From: Devosia sp.
GTDB lineage: Bacteria; Pseudomonadota; Alphaproteobacteria; Rhizobiales; Devosiaceae
Assembly (NCBI RefSeq): GCF_024707125.1
Contig: NZ_JANQAH010000011.1
Location: 496,001-560,000, forward strand
Direction of reading: 5' to 3'
DNA: 64,000 nucleotides
The notes below the pieces were generated by a model that saw only the letters and a program-made list of their open reading frames with translations, was not told where the DNA came from and made no database searches. Made by a program: the position numbers and the translations under genes. This document shows positions 45,894-54,546 of the stretch, piece by piece. Position 1 is the stretch's first letter, and each line of letters opens with the position of its first letter.

Positions 45894-46965
45894 ATGCAGC
45901 TCGTTGAAACCGGCACAATCTACGCCAATCCCGATCCACTCCTCGTCAGCCGCCAGGCCGCCTTTCCCGGCCTTGCCCGTTTGACCAATGGCGACATCGT
46001 CGCGCTTTTCTCCATCGGCCAGGCCTTCGACGCCACCGACATGCGCGCCTTCGTCAGCCGCAGCACGGATAACGGCCACACCTGGAGCACCCCCGCGCCG
46101 CTCCACACCAAAACCTTCGCCCCCGAAGAATCCGAAACCTTCAAGCCCGCTGCCCTCGCCGACGGCACCCTTCTCGCCACCGGCTATGTCTTCCTCCGCC
46201 CCACCCCGCTCACACCCATCGTCGATCCCAAGACCAACGAACTCCTGCCACTCCACAACAAGCTGTCCCGCTCCCACGACGGCGGCCACACCTGGACGGT
46301 GCCGGAGCGCTTCATCGTCGAAGATGTCGGCCTCGAACTCTCCGGCCCCATCATCCAGCGCGCGTCCGGCGAACTCCTCGGCTCGGGCGCCCCATTCCAC
46401 CTCGGCCCCGACAATCACGAAGGCTGGCTGATCTCCAGCGTCGACAATGGAAAAACCTGGCAGAAAAAATCCATCTTCTTCCGCGCCGATCCCAGCGCCG
46501 TTGCCCCTGGGAAAGCCGCCTCATCGACTTCAGCGGCACCCGCATCGCCGTCCTCTTCTGGGCCTTCGATATCGCCGCCGGTCGCAACCTGACAAATCGC
46601 CTCGCGCTCTCCGAGGATGGCGGCAAAACCTTCCGCACCCTCGACACCGGCATCCCCGCCCAGGCCTCCAACGGCCTTGCCCTCGGTCACAGCGAACTGC
46701 TCACCATTCACGCCCACCGCGAATCCCCCGTTGGCCTCAATATCTATCGCTCCCGCCTCCACCACGACCGTCTGGAAGTGCTGGACACACTCGCCCTTTT
46801 CGCCGACGAGAGATTGGGGCAACGGACGGGGAGGCCGATCCATTCGCCAGTCTGCGCTTCGGCCAGCCGAGCCTGCTTACGCTGGACAATGGCGAATACC
46901 TCGCCTGCTGCTGGCAGGTCGAAAACAGCCAGCACGTCATCAAAACTTTCCGCATCCGGCTCTGA
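45894..46965 (+). pseudogene. BNR/sialidase-like gene with two frameshifts
   Basis: A cytoplasmic-looking (no signal peptide) sialidase-fold protein of about 357 codons in three frames. Asp-boxes are STDNGHTW near 59, SHDGGHTW near 127, SVDNGKTW near 182 and, in the second frame, SEDGGKTF. The first frame is lost at a C-run near 46504-46507 (one C missing before WESRLIDFSG). A second shift near 46808-46815 (an extra AG) returns to a third frame encoding DPFASLRFGQPSLL and VENSQHVIKTFRIRL before TGA at 46965. GAGAG precedes the ATG. It reads as inactivated, or as a sequencing artefact at homopolymers. Confidence 0.85.
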
Positions 46966-46972
46966 GGCCATT

Positions 46973-49228
46973 GTGTCGACGACACCAGAACTGACCGACT
47001 ACGCAAAACTGAGAAAAATGCCGTTCTACTACGGCTATTCGGTACTCACCGGCACCGCCGTGCTCTGCACCGTCGGCGCGCCGCTGGTGCTGTTTTCGGC
47101 AGAACTCGGCATCGACAAAGACCGCATCGGCCTCATCGGCGGCATCCTGCCCTTCTTCCAGGTTCTCGGCATTGCCGCCCTGCCGGTCATCCTGCACTTC
47201 GGCACCAAGCGCGTCGCCGCCCTCGCCCTCATCGCGCGCTACCTCTTCCTCCTGCCGCTTTTCATCGCCCCCCTCTTCATCGCCACGCCCAATGTCGCCT
47301 TCGCCCTGATCTTCGGCGCCATCATCTGTTTTGCCATCTGTCGCACCCTCTCCGAAGCCGCCGTGGTCCCCTGGTCGCAGGAAATCATCCCGCGTCTCGT
47401 GCGCGGCCAGGTCAGCGGCAAGAACGCACTGGCCTATCTACCCACCGCGCTGGTCGGCTCCTTCCTCATCCAGCTCTGGCTCGATGGACAAGACGGCATC
47501 GAACGCTTCTACCCCGTCTTCGCCATCGGCATCGTCATCGGCACTGTCGGCGGCCTCTTCCTCTTCGGCCTCGGCGGCGGCGGCCCGCGCGCCTCCTCCC
47601 GCAGCAGTCTCGACGCTATTCGCCAATTGCGCGTCCCCCTGCGCGACCGCAATTTCCTCGCCTTCCTCTATTCCTCCGGCAGCCAGTATCTCGTCTTCGC
47701 GGCGCTCAATATCTTCCTGCTGCTCTTCTTCCGCGAGCGGCTGGGCATATCGAGCGGCCAGATCGTGCTCATGGCCGCCCTCATCCCGGTCGGCTCCGCC
47801 GCCGGCAGCTATGCAGCCGGCTGGTTCATCGATCGCCACGGCACCCGCGCCATTCGCATCACCCTGCAGACGCTGCAGGTCGTCATGCTCCTCGCCTTGC
47901 CCTTCCTCCATGATGGCATTCCCGGCGTCGAGCTACTCGTCGGCCTCGTCTTCTTCCTCTTCGGCTTTTTGGTGCAGGGCGCCATGGTCGGCGGCAGCGT
48001 CTATATGCTCAACTATGTGCCGCCCACCGAGCGCGAGAGCTATATGGCCCTCGCCTATTCGAGTGACGGCATCTTTGGCGGCGGCCTCACGGTCCTCGCC
48101 GGCATATTGGTCCAATATTTCGAGCACAACGGCACCAATCTCGGCTCGGCCCATATCGGCGGCTACGAAATTCTCTTCCTCGTCGCCGCCCTCGTCACCG
48201 CCAGCTCCGCTGCCGTCTTCGCCCTCCTCAAGGAAGAAGGCGCCACCGGCGTTCGCGATTTCCTCGGCCAGTTCTCCACCGGCAATCCCCTGCGCGCCCT
48301 CTGGGGCATCCAGCGTTTCTCCAGTTTTACCTCGGAACAGCGCCGCCGCGATCTCGCCTACAGCTTTGGCGGCACCGGCAGCACGCTCGCCAAGGACGAA
48401 CTGATCTCCGCCCTGTCCGATCCCAGCTTCGATGTCCGCCACGAAGCCATCCGCGCCCTCGGACGCCTCCCTCCGACGCCCAAGGCCATCCATGCCCTGG
48501 AAGATATCCTCACCTATGACGGCCTGATCGAGCTGCAATATGCCGCCCTCGATTCCCTCGGCCAGCTTCAGTCCCGCTCCAGCGCCGCAAAGATCGCCCG
48601 CTTCCTCGACGACGGCAATCGCCTCCTGCGCTCCCGGGCCGCCCGCTCGCTCGGCGACATCCGCGCCGAGACTTACCTGCCTGCCATCAGGAAAATGCTC
48701 GCCGAAGACGCCGACATCGACTGTCGCCTCGCAGCTGCGTCGGCTCTGGGAAAATTTGGCGACCGGCAAAGCGTCCCCGCCCTCGTCGCCATCTATGTCG
48801 AGCAGGCCGGCGACGAAAACCCGATCAGCGAACCACGCAGCAAGGTGGTCCTGCTGGCCATTTCAAAAATCCTCGGCATCGAAGAACAGTTCGCCCGCAA
48901 CTGGCGCCGCGAGCAACGCATGCCCGGCTACTGCCTGCCGGCCTTGCTGAGCCGACTGGCCAAATCGCTCGACGCAAAAGACAATCGCACGGAGAGCATC
49001 CGTGCCACCTTGCAGCAAGCCGCCGCCGGCCTTGGCACTGGCCCGACCGCGGAAAGCTTCACCGCCCTCCGCGCTCTACGCCCGCTCATCGCCGCCTCGC
49101 CCCACAGCGAAGCGCTACCAGTGGTGGAATTGATCGACGGAACGCGAGACATCACCGAGGCCCATCCGGCCCTGATGGTTCTCCTCGCCGTGGCCGCCCG
49201 CCACGTCCTCCGACCGCCGAAGGACTAG
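46973..49228 (+). CDS. MFS transporter fused to C-terminal HEAT repeats
   Basis: A 751-aa protein. Residues about 15-430 form a 12-helix MFS domain (YYGYSVLTGTAVLCTVGAPL; FIDRHGTRAIR loop; VPPTERESYMALAYS). Residues about 440-745 are soluble helical repeats of HEAT type (SDPSFDVRHEAIRALGRLPP; RSRAARSLGDIR; CRLAAASALGKFGD). Such a fusion is uncommon; the repeats probably bind a cytoplasmic partner. The GTG at 46973 has GAGG upstream and starts 8 bp after the sialidase-like stop. The open frame extends further upstream through the shifted sialidase sequence, which is not part of this gene. It may transport the substrate of the neighbouring enzymes. It shares a CTAG stop with the convergent gene. 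Confidence 0.88.
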   Translation: MSTTPELTDYAKLRKMPFYYGYSVLTGTAVLCTVGAPLVLFSAELGIDKDRIGLIGGILPFFQVLGIAALPVILHFGTKRVAALALIARYLFLLPLFIAPLFIATPNVAFALIFGAIICFAICRTLSEAAVVPWSQEIIPRLVRGQVSGKNALAYLPTALVGSFLIQLWLDGQDGIERFYPVFAIGIVIGTVGGLFLFGLGGGGPRASSRSSLDAIRQLRVPLRDRNFLAFLYSSGSQYLVFAALNIFLLLFFRERLGISSGQIVLMAALIPVGSAAGSYAAGWFIDRHGTRAIRITLQTLQVVMLLALPFLHDGIPGVELLVGLVFFLFGFLVQGAMVGGSVYMLNYVPPTERESYMALAYSSDGIFGGGLTVLAGILVQYFEHNGTNLGSAHIGGYEILFLVAALVTASSAAVFALLKEEGATGVRDFLGQFSTGNPLRALWGIQRFSSFTSEQRRRDLAYSFGGTGSTLAKDELISALSDPSFDVRHEAIRALGRLPPTPKAIHALEDILTYDGLIELQYAALDSLGQLQSRSSAAKIARFLDDGNRLLRSRAARSLGDIRAETYLPAIRKMLAEDADIDCRLAAASALGKFGDRQSVPALVAIYVEQAGDENPISEPRSKVVLLAISKILGIEEQFARNWRREQRMPGYCLPALLSRLAKSLDAKDNRTESIRATLQQAAAGLGTGPTAESFTALRALRPLIAASPHSEALPVVELIDGTRDITEAHPALMVLLAVAARHVLRPPKD

Positions 49229-49716
49229 GTCGCAGCCTTCTTGCCCGGCCATCCCATCAACAACTGCACCGATTTCTCCGCCTCTTTCGCCTTCTCCGCA
49301 TCCTTGAAGATGCGCATGACGCAACGCGGCTCGGTGCGGCTGATGACGTCGTAGACGAGATGATAGCCGGTCTTGTCCATGATCGGCCCGATCCAGCCGG
49401 CGCAATGATCGCAATAGCGCGACATCGGCGCCGCGTCGTTGTCCATCACCTTGGCAAGGCTCGGGCAGCCATGCATGTGCAACTCGAGATGGTCCTCATC
49501 GACCATCAGGTCGAGCTCGCAGTTTTCCTCTTCCTCGATCACCGACCAATATTCGTACATGCCCTGCAGACCCTTGGTCTTGATCAGGTCCAGAATATGC
49601 TTTTCCTGGTTCTTGCTAATTTCGAGCCAGTAGAGGTCAAGGTCCTCCTGCCCCTTGCTTTCGAGGAACTTGAACACCTCGTTATAGAAGCGGGTGAAAT
49701 GGTCGCTCGGGATCAT
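49225..49716 (-). CDS. Small Cys-containing protein, L-2-amino-thiazoline-4-carboxylate hydrolase-like (paralogue 1)
   Basis: A 163-aa protein. It aligns by eye with the upstream neighbour: ELDLMVDEDHLELHMHGCPS matches its DYDIAVSEDEIVLTVRRCTA, RYCDHC matches HFCDQT, and PRCVMRIFK matches GACRQIIRR. Three cysteines are shared and this copy has an extra one, forming CxxC. The pattern resembles ATC hydrolase-family proteins, but assignment is tentative. The ATG at 49716 overlaps the upstream TGA (ATGA) with GGAGG in front. Last gene of the NagA-like operon. Confidence 0.75.
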   Translation of the reverse strand: MIPSDHFTRFYNEVFKFLESKGQEDLDLYWLEISKNQEKHILDLIKTKGLQGMYEYWSVIEEEENCELDLMVDEDHLELHMHGCPSLAKVMDNDAAPMSRYCDHCAGWIGPIMDKTGYHLVYDVISRTEPRCVMRIFKDAEKAKEAEKSVQLLMGWPGKKAAT

Positions 49717-50174
49717 GCGCGCCTCCGGATGATCTGCCGGCAAGCGCCGGGCCCGGTAATTTCCGTATCGATCCGGTACGGGGTGCCCTCGGCAATCGCC
49801 TCATTCACCTTGGTCGTCTGGTCACAGAAATGCGCCGAAACCGACGGGGAAATCTTCGCGACATGGTGATAGGCCGTGCAGCGCCGCACGGTGAGAACGA
49901 TCTCGTCCTCACTCACCGCAATGTCATAGTCGGCATCCTCGCGGGTGAAGAAATGCCGCCAATGCCGCACCATCTCCTCCGGATGGCCATCCAGCATATG
50001 CTGCCGCAGGTCGACATAAACATCCTTGCCCACCTTGGCGAAAATCTCGTGCAGCACTTCGACGCCATAGCGCTCGACGATGAAATCGATGGTCGTGTTC
50101 ACCGCACCATGAAAATCGAGGTGAACATTGCCCTCTTCCTGATAGCGCAGCGGTGTTTCAGGCAGCTTTTGCAT
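49713..50174 (-). CDS. Small Cys-containing protein, L-2-amino-thiazoline-4-carboxylate hydrolase-like (paralogue 2)
   Basis: A 153-aa protein homologous by eye to the next gene, with three aligned cysteines (RRCTAYHH, HFCDQTTK, GACRQII) and a predicted alpha/beta fold. A helical N-terminal half contains VNTTIDFIVERYG. It overlaps the end of the NagA-like gene by 17 bp and the following paralogue by 4 bp. Tight coupling suggests the two proteins form one heteromeric enzyme. The ATC hydrolase family link is tentative. Confidence 0.75.
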   Translation of the reverse strand: MQKLPETPLRYQEEGNVHLDFHGAVNTTIDFIVERYGVEVLHEIFAKVGKDVYVDLRQHMLDGHPEEMVRHWRHFFTREDADYDIAVSEDEIVLTVRRCTAYHHVAKISPSVSAHFCDQTTKVNEAIAEGTPYRIDTEITGPGACRQIIRRRA

Positions 50175-51348
50175 GGTCGCGCCTAAAGTAGGATTTGCCA
50201 CCGATAATGGTCTCCTCAACCGACAGGTCCACTGCATCGAGCAGCACGAAGTCGGCCAGCTTCCCCGCTTCGATACTGCCGAGGTCCGCCTCCCGCCCGA
50301 CAACCCGCGCCGGCACCAGGCTCGCCGCATGTGCCGCCTGCACCAGATCCGCGCCCGCCATCGACACATAGTTTCGCATGGCCTCGTCCGAGGTCAAAGA
50401 CGAACCACAGAGCCCGCCATTGCGATCCCTTACCGCCTTGCCTGGCGCACTCGTCACGAAATAGCCGGGATAGAACTCGAACTCCGTCCCCGGCAGGCCC
50501 GCATATTTCATCGAGTCCGTTTCAAGAAACACCCGATCCGCCGGCAATTGCGCCAATATGCGCAAGAGTTTCGGATGCGCATGAATACCATCGGCCACGA
50601 CGCCCAGCGCCAGATGCCGCTCCGCCAGCAGCGCATCGGGCAGCGAAAACACATGCACGCCCGAATTGTCCGGCGGGATGGTCCGCATCACGTCATACAT
50701 ATGCGTCACCGCATCGATGCCCCAGCCAACATAGCGCGAGACATCGTCCGGCGCCGCCTGGCTGTGCCCGAAATGGACAGAAACCCCCGCCGCCTTCATC
50801 GCGTGGATAAACTGTTCCGCACCCGGCAGTTCCGGCGCAATCGTCACCGCGGCGAGCCGCCCCTGAGCCCTTTCAAGCATCATCGCCGCCAACTCGGCCG
50901 ACGGCAGCTGCAGGTTCTCCGGATTATGCGCCCCCGGCGAATTGAAGCACGGCCCCTCGCTGTGAATACCCAGCGCCCGCGCGCCCTCAGCCCGTCCACA
51001 AGTCTCGGCCAGCCGCGACAGCACCGACCCGAATTCCGCCGGTGGCTGGCAGCCGATAGACGGCAAAAACGCCGTCACCCCACGCGCCGGCAACTTGGCG
51101 GCAGAGTCCGCCACGCCATTCGGCGTCGCATCCGAATAGAGGTTGATATCGAACCCGTGCTGCAAAAGGTCGATCATGCCCGGAAACAGCAGTTTCCCGC
51201 TGGCATCCAGCACCCGCCAATCGGTCCCGACCGCCGTTTCCGGTGCGACAACGCCCAGAATCCGGCCGTCTTCCACCAGCAGGTCATGACGCAGAACTCC
51301 CGTGGGCGTCACCACCAGACCGCCTGCCCACTTCTGCTTGACACCCAT
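50158..51348 (-). CDS. NagA-like amidohydrolase (N-acetylglucosamine-6-phosphate deacetylase family)
   Basis: A 396-aa TIM-barrel deacetylase-type enzyme. Metal and catalytic motifs are recognisable but diverged: HSEGPCF near 131 (HLEGPF in NagA), HFGHSQA near 195, VTHMYDVM near 217 and FLETDSMKYAG near 277. The N-terminal PGMIDLLQHGFD replaces the usual PGFIDxxxNG. It could deacetylate an N-acetyl amino sugar or hydrolyse another amide. GAGG lies seven bases before the ATG. First gene of a three-gene operon, divergent from an SDR. Confidence 0.85.
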   Translation of the reverse strand: MGVKQKWAGGLVVTPTGVLRHDLLVEDGRILGVVAPETAVGTDWRVLDASGKLLFPGMIDLLQHGFDINLYSDATPNGVADSAAKLPARGVTAFLPSIGCQPPAEFGSVLSRLAETCGRAEGARALGIHSEGPCFNSPGAHNPENLQLPSAELAAMMLERAQGRLAAVTIAPELPGAEQFIHAMKAAGVSVHFGHSQAAPDDVSRYVGWGIDAVTHMYDVMRTIPPDNSGVHVFSLPDALLAERHLALGVVADGIHAHPKLLRILAQLPADRVFLETDSMKYAGLPGTEFEFYPGYFVTSAPGKAVRDRNGGLCGSSLTSDEAMRNYVSMAGADLVQAAHAASLVPARVVGREADLGSIEAGKLADFVLLDAVDLSVEETIIGGKSYFRRDHAKAA

Positions 51349-51360
51349 TGGGGAACCTCT

Positions 51361-51393
51361 ATTAGCATGTTATTATGCTAATGAGTTAACTCA
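51361..51393. promoter_or_regulatory. Two adjacent palindromes in divergent promoter
   Basis: Eight-base arms ATTAGCAT / ATGCTAAT separated by 6 bp (51361-51382) abut a perfect palindrome TGAGTTAACTCA (51382-51393). They lie between the NagA-like start at 51348 and the SDR start at 51413. Operator function for the GntR-LacI regulator encoded at 52180 is likely but inferred. Confidence 0.65.
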
Positions 51394-51412
51394 CTTCGTT
51401 TCGGGTGTAAAT

Positions 51413-52183
51413 ATGGATCGCCGCACCGTCTGCATTACCGGCTCCACGCAGGGCATAGGCTTCGGAATTGCCAAGGCTTTTGCCAATGACGGCCATCGCG
51501 TGATCCTCAATTCTCACATCCGCGACGAGCGGGCGGAAGAGGCCATCGGCGAACTTTCTGCCCTCACCGAAGTGCGTTTCGTACAAACCGATCTCTCAAG
51601 GCCCGGCGGCGCAGAACAGCTCATTGAAGCGGCCCACGAGCAGTGGGGAGCGCTCGACACACTCGTCAACAATGCCGGCACCTTCCTCGATGCCCCCTTC
51701 GGCCAGCTCACCGAGGATATTTTCGACCGCACCTTCGCCCTCAATGTGCGCGCCTACCTCTTCGCGAGCCAGGCCTTTGCCAACCGCGTCAAACCCGACC
51801 AGATCGGCGCCAACATCATCTGCGTCGGCTCCACCAATTCCATGGCCGCCGAACGCGATAGCGTAGCCTACGACACTTCCAAGGGCGCCGTCCTCATGCT
51901 GGTCAAATCCCTCGCGGTGACCCTCGCCAGTCGCGGCATCCGCGTAAACGGCCTCGGCCCCGGCCTCGTCCGCACCCCACTTACTGCCGCCGCTCTCGCC
52001 TCCGAGGATTTGAGAAAAGCCCTGGCTCGACAGATTCCACTCGGCCGTATCGCCGAACCCGAAGATATCGGTGGAGCCGCAGTCTTTCTTGCTTCCGATG
52101 AGGCGCGTTATATTACAGGACAGATGTTGTTCATCGATGGCGGGATTCTTGCCAACCAACTGTCCTGGGGTGTCGAACCGTGA
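51413..52183 (+). CDS. Short-chain dehydrogenase/reductase
   Basis: A 256-aa SDR with cofactor motif GSTQGIG (10-16), LVNNAGTFLDAP, catalytic Ser in CVGSTNSM, and Tyr-x-x-x-Lys in AYDTSKGA. The C-terminus is ITGQMLFIDGG. The ATG at 51413 gives the family start; upstream open sequence is the divergent promoter. It is coupled to the next gene by a GTGA overlap. Confidence 0.9.
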   Translation: MDRRTVCITGSTQGIGFGIAKAFANDGHRVILNSHIRDERAEEAIGELSALTEVRFVQTDLSRPGGAEQLIEAAHEQWGALDTLVNNAGTFLDAPFGQLTEDIFDRTFALNVRAYLFASQAFANRVKPDQIGANIICVGSTNSMAAERDSVAYDTSKGAVLMLVKSLAVTLASRGIRVNGLGPGLVRTPLTAAALASEDLRKALARQIPLGRIAEPEDIGGAAVFLASDEARYITGQMLFIDGGILANQLSWGVEP

Positions 52184-53175
52184 ATGTTGAACTGACACCG
52201 CGCCATCTGCAATTGCGGGACCTCTTGTTCCGCCGCTGGAAGACGGCCGGTCTCAAGGCCGGGGACAAGATCGAGTCGCAGAACGAGATCACCAAGTTCT
52301 GCGATTTCTCGCTGATCACTGTCATCAAGACGCTCAAGGACCTCGAAGCCGAAGGCGTCATCCGCCGCCAGGTCGGCCGCGGCTCCTTTCTCGAAAAGGC
52401 GCCCTGGGCCGAAGCCCACCACCGCGTCGGCTTCTTCTACAATCGCAACATCGTCGGCGGCGGCATCTTCAACAACGAGTTCTATACCCGCCTCGTCATC
52501 GCGCTCGAACGCGGCATCGTTTCGGATGGCCACGAATTCGTCATGGGCAGCTTTACCCACGACAAGATGCCCGTCACCTTTTGGGACCGGCTCGATATGG
52601 TCGTCCTTGCCGGTATCACCGACGAAACCGACATTTCCGCGCTGAGCCAAACCACCAGCCAGGTCAGCGTGCTCGACGCCGCCATCGACCTTCCCGGCAT
52701 CCACAGCTACAGCCTCGATTATGGCCCGGCCTTCGAGGAAATGTTCGAGCGTCTCGGCACCAAGCCCAATCGCGTGCTCTATCTCGACACGGTCCACATC
52801 TCGTCCGAACAGGCCTCGCGCCTCGAAAAGTTCAAATCCGCCTGCGCCGGAAGCGACGCCGTGCAAATCCTGCGCATCGCCGAGGTCAATCAGGAAGACC
52901 ACACGGCCGACATCAAGCCGCTCGAAGAAACCATCGCCGAATTCCAGCCCGATCTCATCTGCGGCTACATGCACCACCGCTGGCATGCCCACATGGCCGA
53001 GGCCCTCGCCAAGCCCGTGCGCATCTACCCCTATGGGCTCGATTCCAACCGCCCCGGCTTCGTCGTCGAAAGCGGCGCCTGGCTCAAGACCGTGCTGCCG
53101 ACCATTTATGAAAACCTCGACGACCGGCGCGGCGAAGGCGGCGTCCACACCTTCCCGGCCCATTTCGTTTACTGA
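52180..53175 (+). CDS. GntR-type DNA-binding regulator with LacI-like ligand domain
   Basis: A 331-aa regulator. A GntR winged helix spans about 5-75 (KIESQNEITKFCDFSLITVI, EGVIRRQVGRGSF). A sugar-binding, LacI/periplasmic-binding-like domain follows (about 85-325). It begins at GTG 52180, overlapping the SDR stop (GTGA). Likely controls the divergent NagA-like and SDR operons in response to a sugar. Confidence 0.87.
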   Translation: MNVELTPRHLQLRDLLFRRWKTAGLKAGDKIESQNEITKFCDFSLITVIKTLKDLEAEGVIRRQVGRGSFLEKAPWAEAHHRVGFFYNRNIVGGGIFNNEFYTRLVIALERGIVSDGHEFVMGSFTHDKMPVTFWDRLDMVVLAGITDETDISALSQTTSQVSVLDAAIDLPGIHSYSLDYGPAFEEMFERLGTKPNRVLYLDTVHISSEQASRLEKFKSACAGSDAVQILRIAEVNQEDHTADIKPLEETIAEFQPDLICGYMHHRWHAHMAEALAKPVRIYPYGLDSNRPGFVVESGAWLKTVLPTIYENLDDRRGEGGVHTFPAHFVY

Positions 53176-53190
53176 TCAGGACTTTTATTC

Positions 53191-53592
53191 ATGCTCAAGC
53201 TCGTCGATAGCGGCGCCCGCTCGCACCTGCCTTTCAGCCCGGCTTTCATCGCTGGCGACCTGATGTTCGTCTCCGGTCAGGCCTCGGTCGATAGCGCCAG
53301 CGGCGCAATCATCACCGATACGTTTGAGGGCGAAATGCGCCGCTCGATCGAAAACCTGCGCGCGATCCTGGTAGCGGGCGGCCTCAGCCTCGACCATGTC
53401 GTCAACGTCAAATCCTACGTCGCCGACGAAGCCGACCTCGCCCTCTACAACCAGATCTATCCCGAATATTTCAGCGAACCCCGCCCCAGCCGCAGCACCA
53501 TCGTCGGCGTCCTCGGCACCAAGCTGAAATTCGAGCTCGACTGCGTCGCCTACGCCAAGGCCACCCGCCAGCAGGCCGAGCGCATCGGCTGA
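53191..53592 (+). CDS. RidA-family enamine/imine deaminase
   Basis: A 133-aa protein of the RidA/YjgF family. It has the family core LMFVSGQASVD, HVVNVKSYVAD and the substrate-binding Arg in RPSRSTIVGV, followed by FELDCVAYAK. RidA hydrolyses reactive enamines made by PLP enzymes, and fits with the PLP enzymes nearby. AGGA precedes the ATG. It is the third gene of the operon. Confidence 0.9.
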   Translation: MLKLVDSGARSHLPFSPAFIAGDLMFVSGQASVDSASGAIITDTFEGEMRRSIENLRAILVAGGLSLDHVVNVKSYVADEADLALYNQIYPEYFSEPRPSRSTIVGVLGTKLKFELDCVAYAKATRQQAERIG

Positions 53593-53596
53593 CCCA

Positions 53597-54382
53597 CTAG
53601 CTCAAGATTGTCGGCGCGACCGGCGGCAGCGCCTCTGTAATCCGGCGCGCCGCATCCTGCAGCGCCTCAGCGGCGCGATCAGCCAGCACGCGCATGCGGT
53701 TCTCCGGCGCCGACAGGCTCATGGCGGCTATCGGAAAACCGTGCCCATCGAGGATCGGCACACCGATGCAGGTGACGCCATCCTCGTTCTCGCCCGTTTC
53801 CATGGCAAAGCCGCGCCGACGCGTCTCCACGACCTGCCGGCGAAACGTGCGCGGATCAGTCAGCGTGCGAAACGTACGCTGCTCGAACTCGGGACGAATG
53901 AGACGTTCGACCGTCTCGTCCGGCAGAAAGGCCGCAATGGCCTTGCCCAGAGACGTCGAGTGGACGGGGTGACGATGGCCAATCCGCGCCTGAAACCGCT
54001 GCGACCGCGTCGCCTCGCGAATGTCGACATAGACAACTTCATCTTCGGCGAGCACGCCAAGGTTCACCGTCTGGCGAAAGCCGTCGACCAGTTGATCGAG
54101 CTCGGCTTCGGCCGAACTCCGGATGCTGTGATGGACGGCATCCTTCTGCGCTAGCGCGCGAAACCGCTCGCCGACCCCGTAGCGGTCCCGCTCGATGTCA
54201 TGCGCAAAAAAGCCCGAAGCCGAAAGCGTCTGCAGATATCGGAACACCGTGGTCTTGGGCAGCGACAGGGCCTGCGCCACCTCGGCCAGCGTCACGGCAT
54301 GCGGCTGGCTCGCGACATAGGCAAAAACCTGCATCGCCTTTGCCACCGGCAAAACCGAATACTGGTCCGAACCCTTCGCCAT
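53597..54382 (-). CDS. IclR-family transcriptional regulator
   Basis: A 261-aa regulator with an N-terminal winged helix (about 15-75; LAEVAQALSLPKTTVFRYLQ) and a C-terminal IclR effector domain (about 80-255; RIGHRHPVHSTSLGKA; GENEDGVTCIGVPI). The ATG at 54382 has GAGG six bases upstream; GTG 54394 is the alternative. It is divergent from the aminotransferase/dipeptide epimerase operon and probably regulates it. It converges with the ridA gene at 4 bp. Confidence 0.9.
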   Translation of the reverse strand: MAKGSDQYSVLPVAKAMQVFAYVASQPHAVTLAEVAQALSLPKTTVFRYLQTLSASGFFAHDIERDRYGVGERFRALAQKDAVHHSIRSSAEAELDQLVDGFRQTVNLGVLAEDEVVYVDIREATRSQRFQARIGHRHPVHSTSLGKAIAAFLPDETVERLIRPEFEQRTFRTLTDPRTFRRQVVETRRRGFAMETGENEDGVTCIGVPILDGHGFPIAAMSLSAPENRMRVLADRAAEALQDAARRITEALPPVAPTILS

Positions 54383-54546
54383 CGCCAACCTCACTCTCTC
54401 CGCCGCGATTGGAGATCATGCCGACCATCGTGTCAACTCGACGACCCCCGTGAAATCGCAAACTATTCCGTCCCACGAAACGGCACGACGTTTACCGCGA
54501 CCGCGCCCTGGTGTGTCCTGCGCCCAGAGAATTCGAGGAGCAGCAA

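Noticed and set aside
46778..46972. Upstream extension of the MFS-HEAT gene, which could suggest a sialidase-MFS fusion
   Set aside because: This stretch is the shifted frame of the sialidase-like gene; the real sialidase C-terminus reads in another frame to a stop at 46965, and a GTG with GAGG starts the MFS at 46973.
54468..54483. IclR operator in the divergent region at CCGT-N8-ACGG
   Set aside because: Four-base arms are too short to separate from chance in GC-rich DNA.
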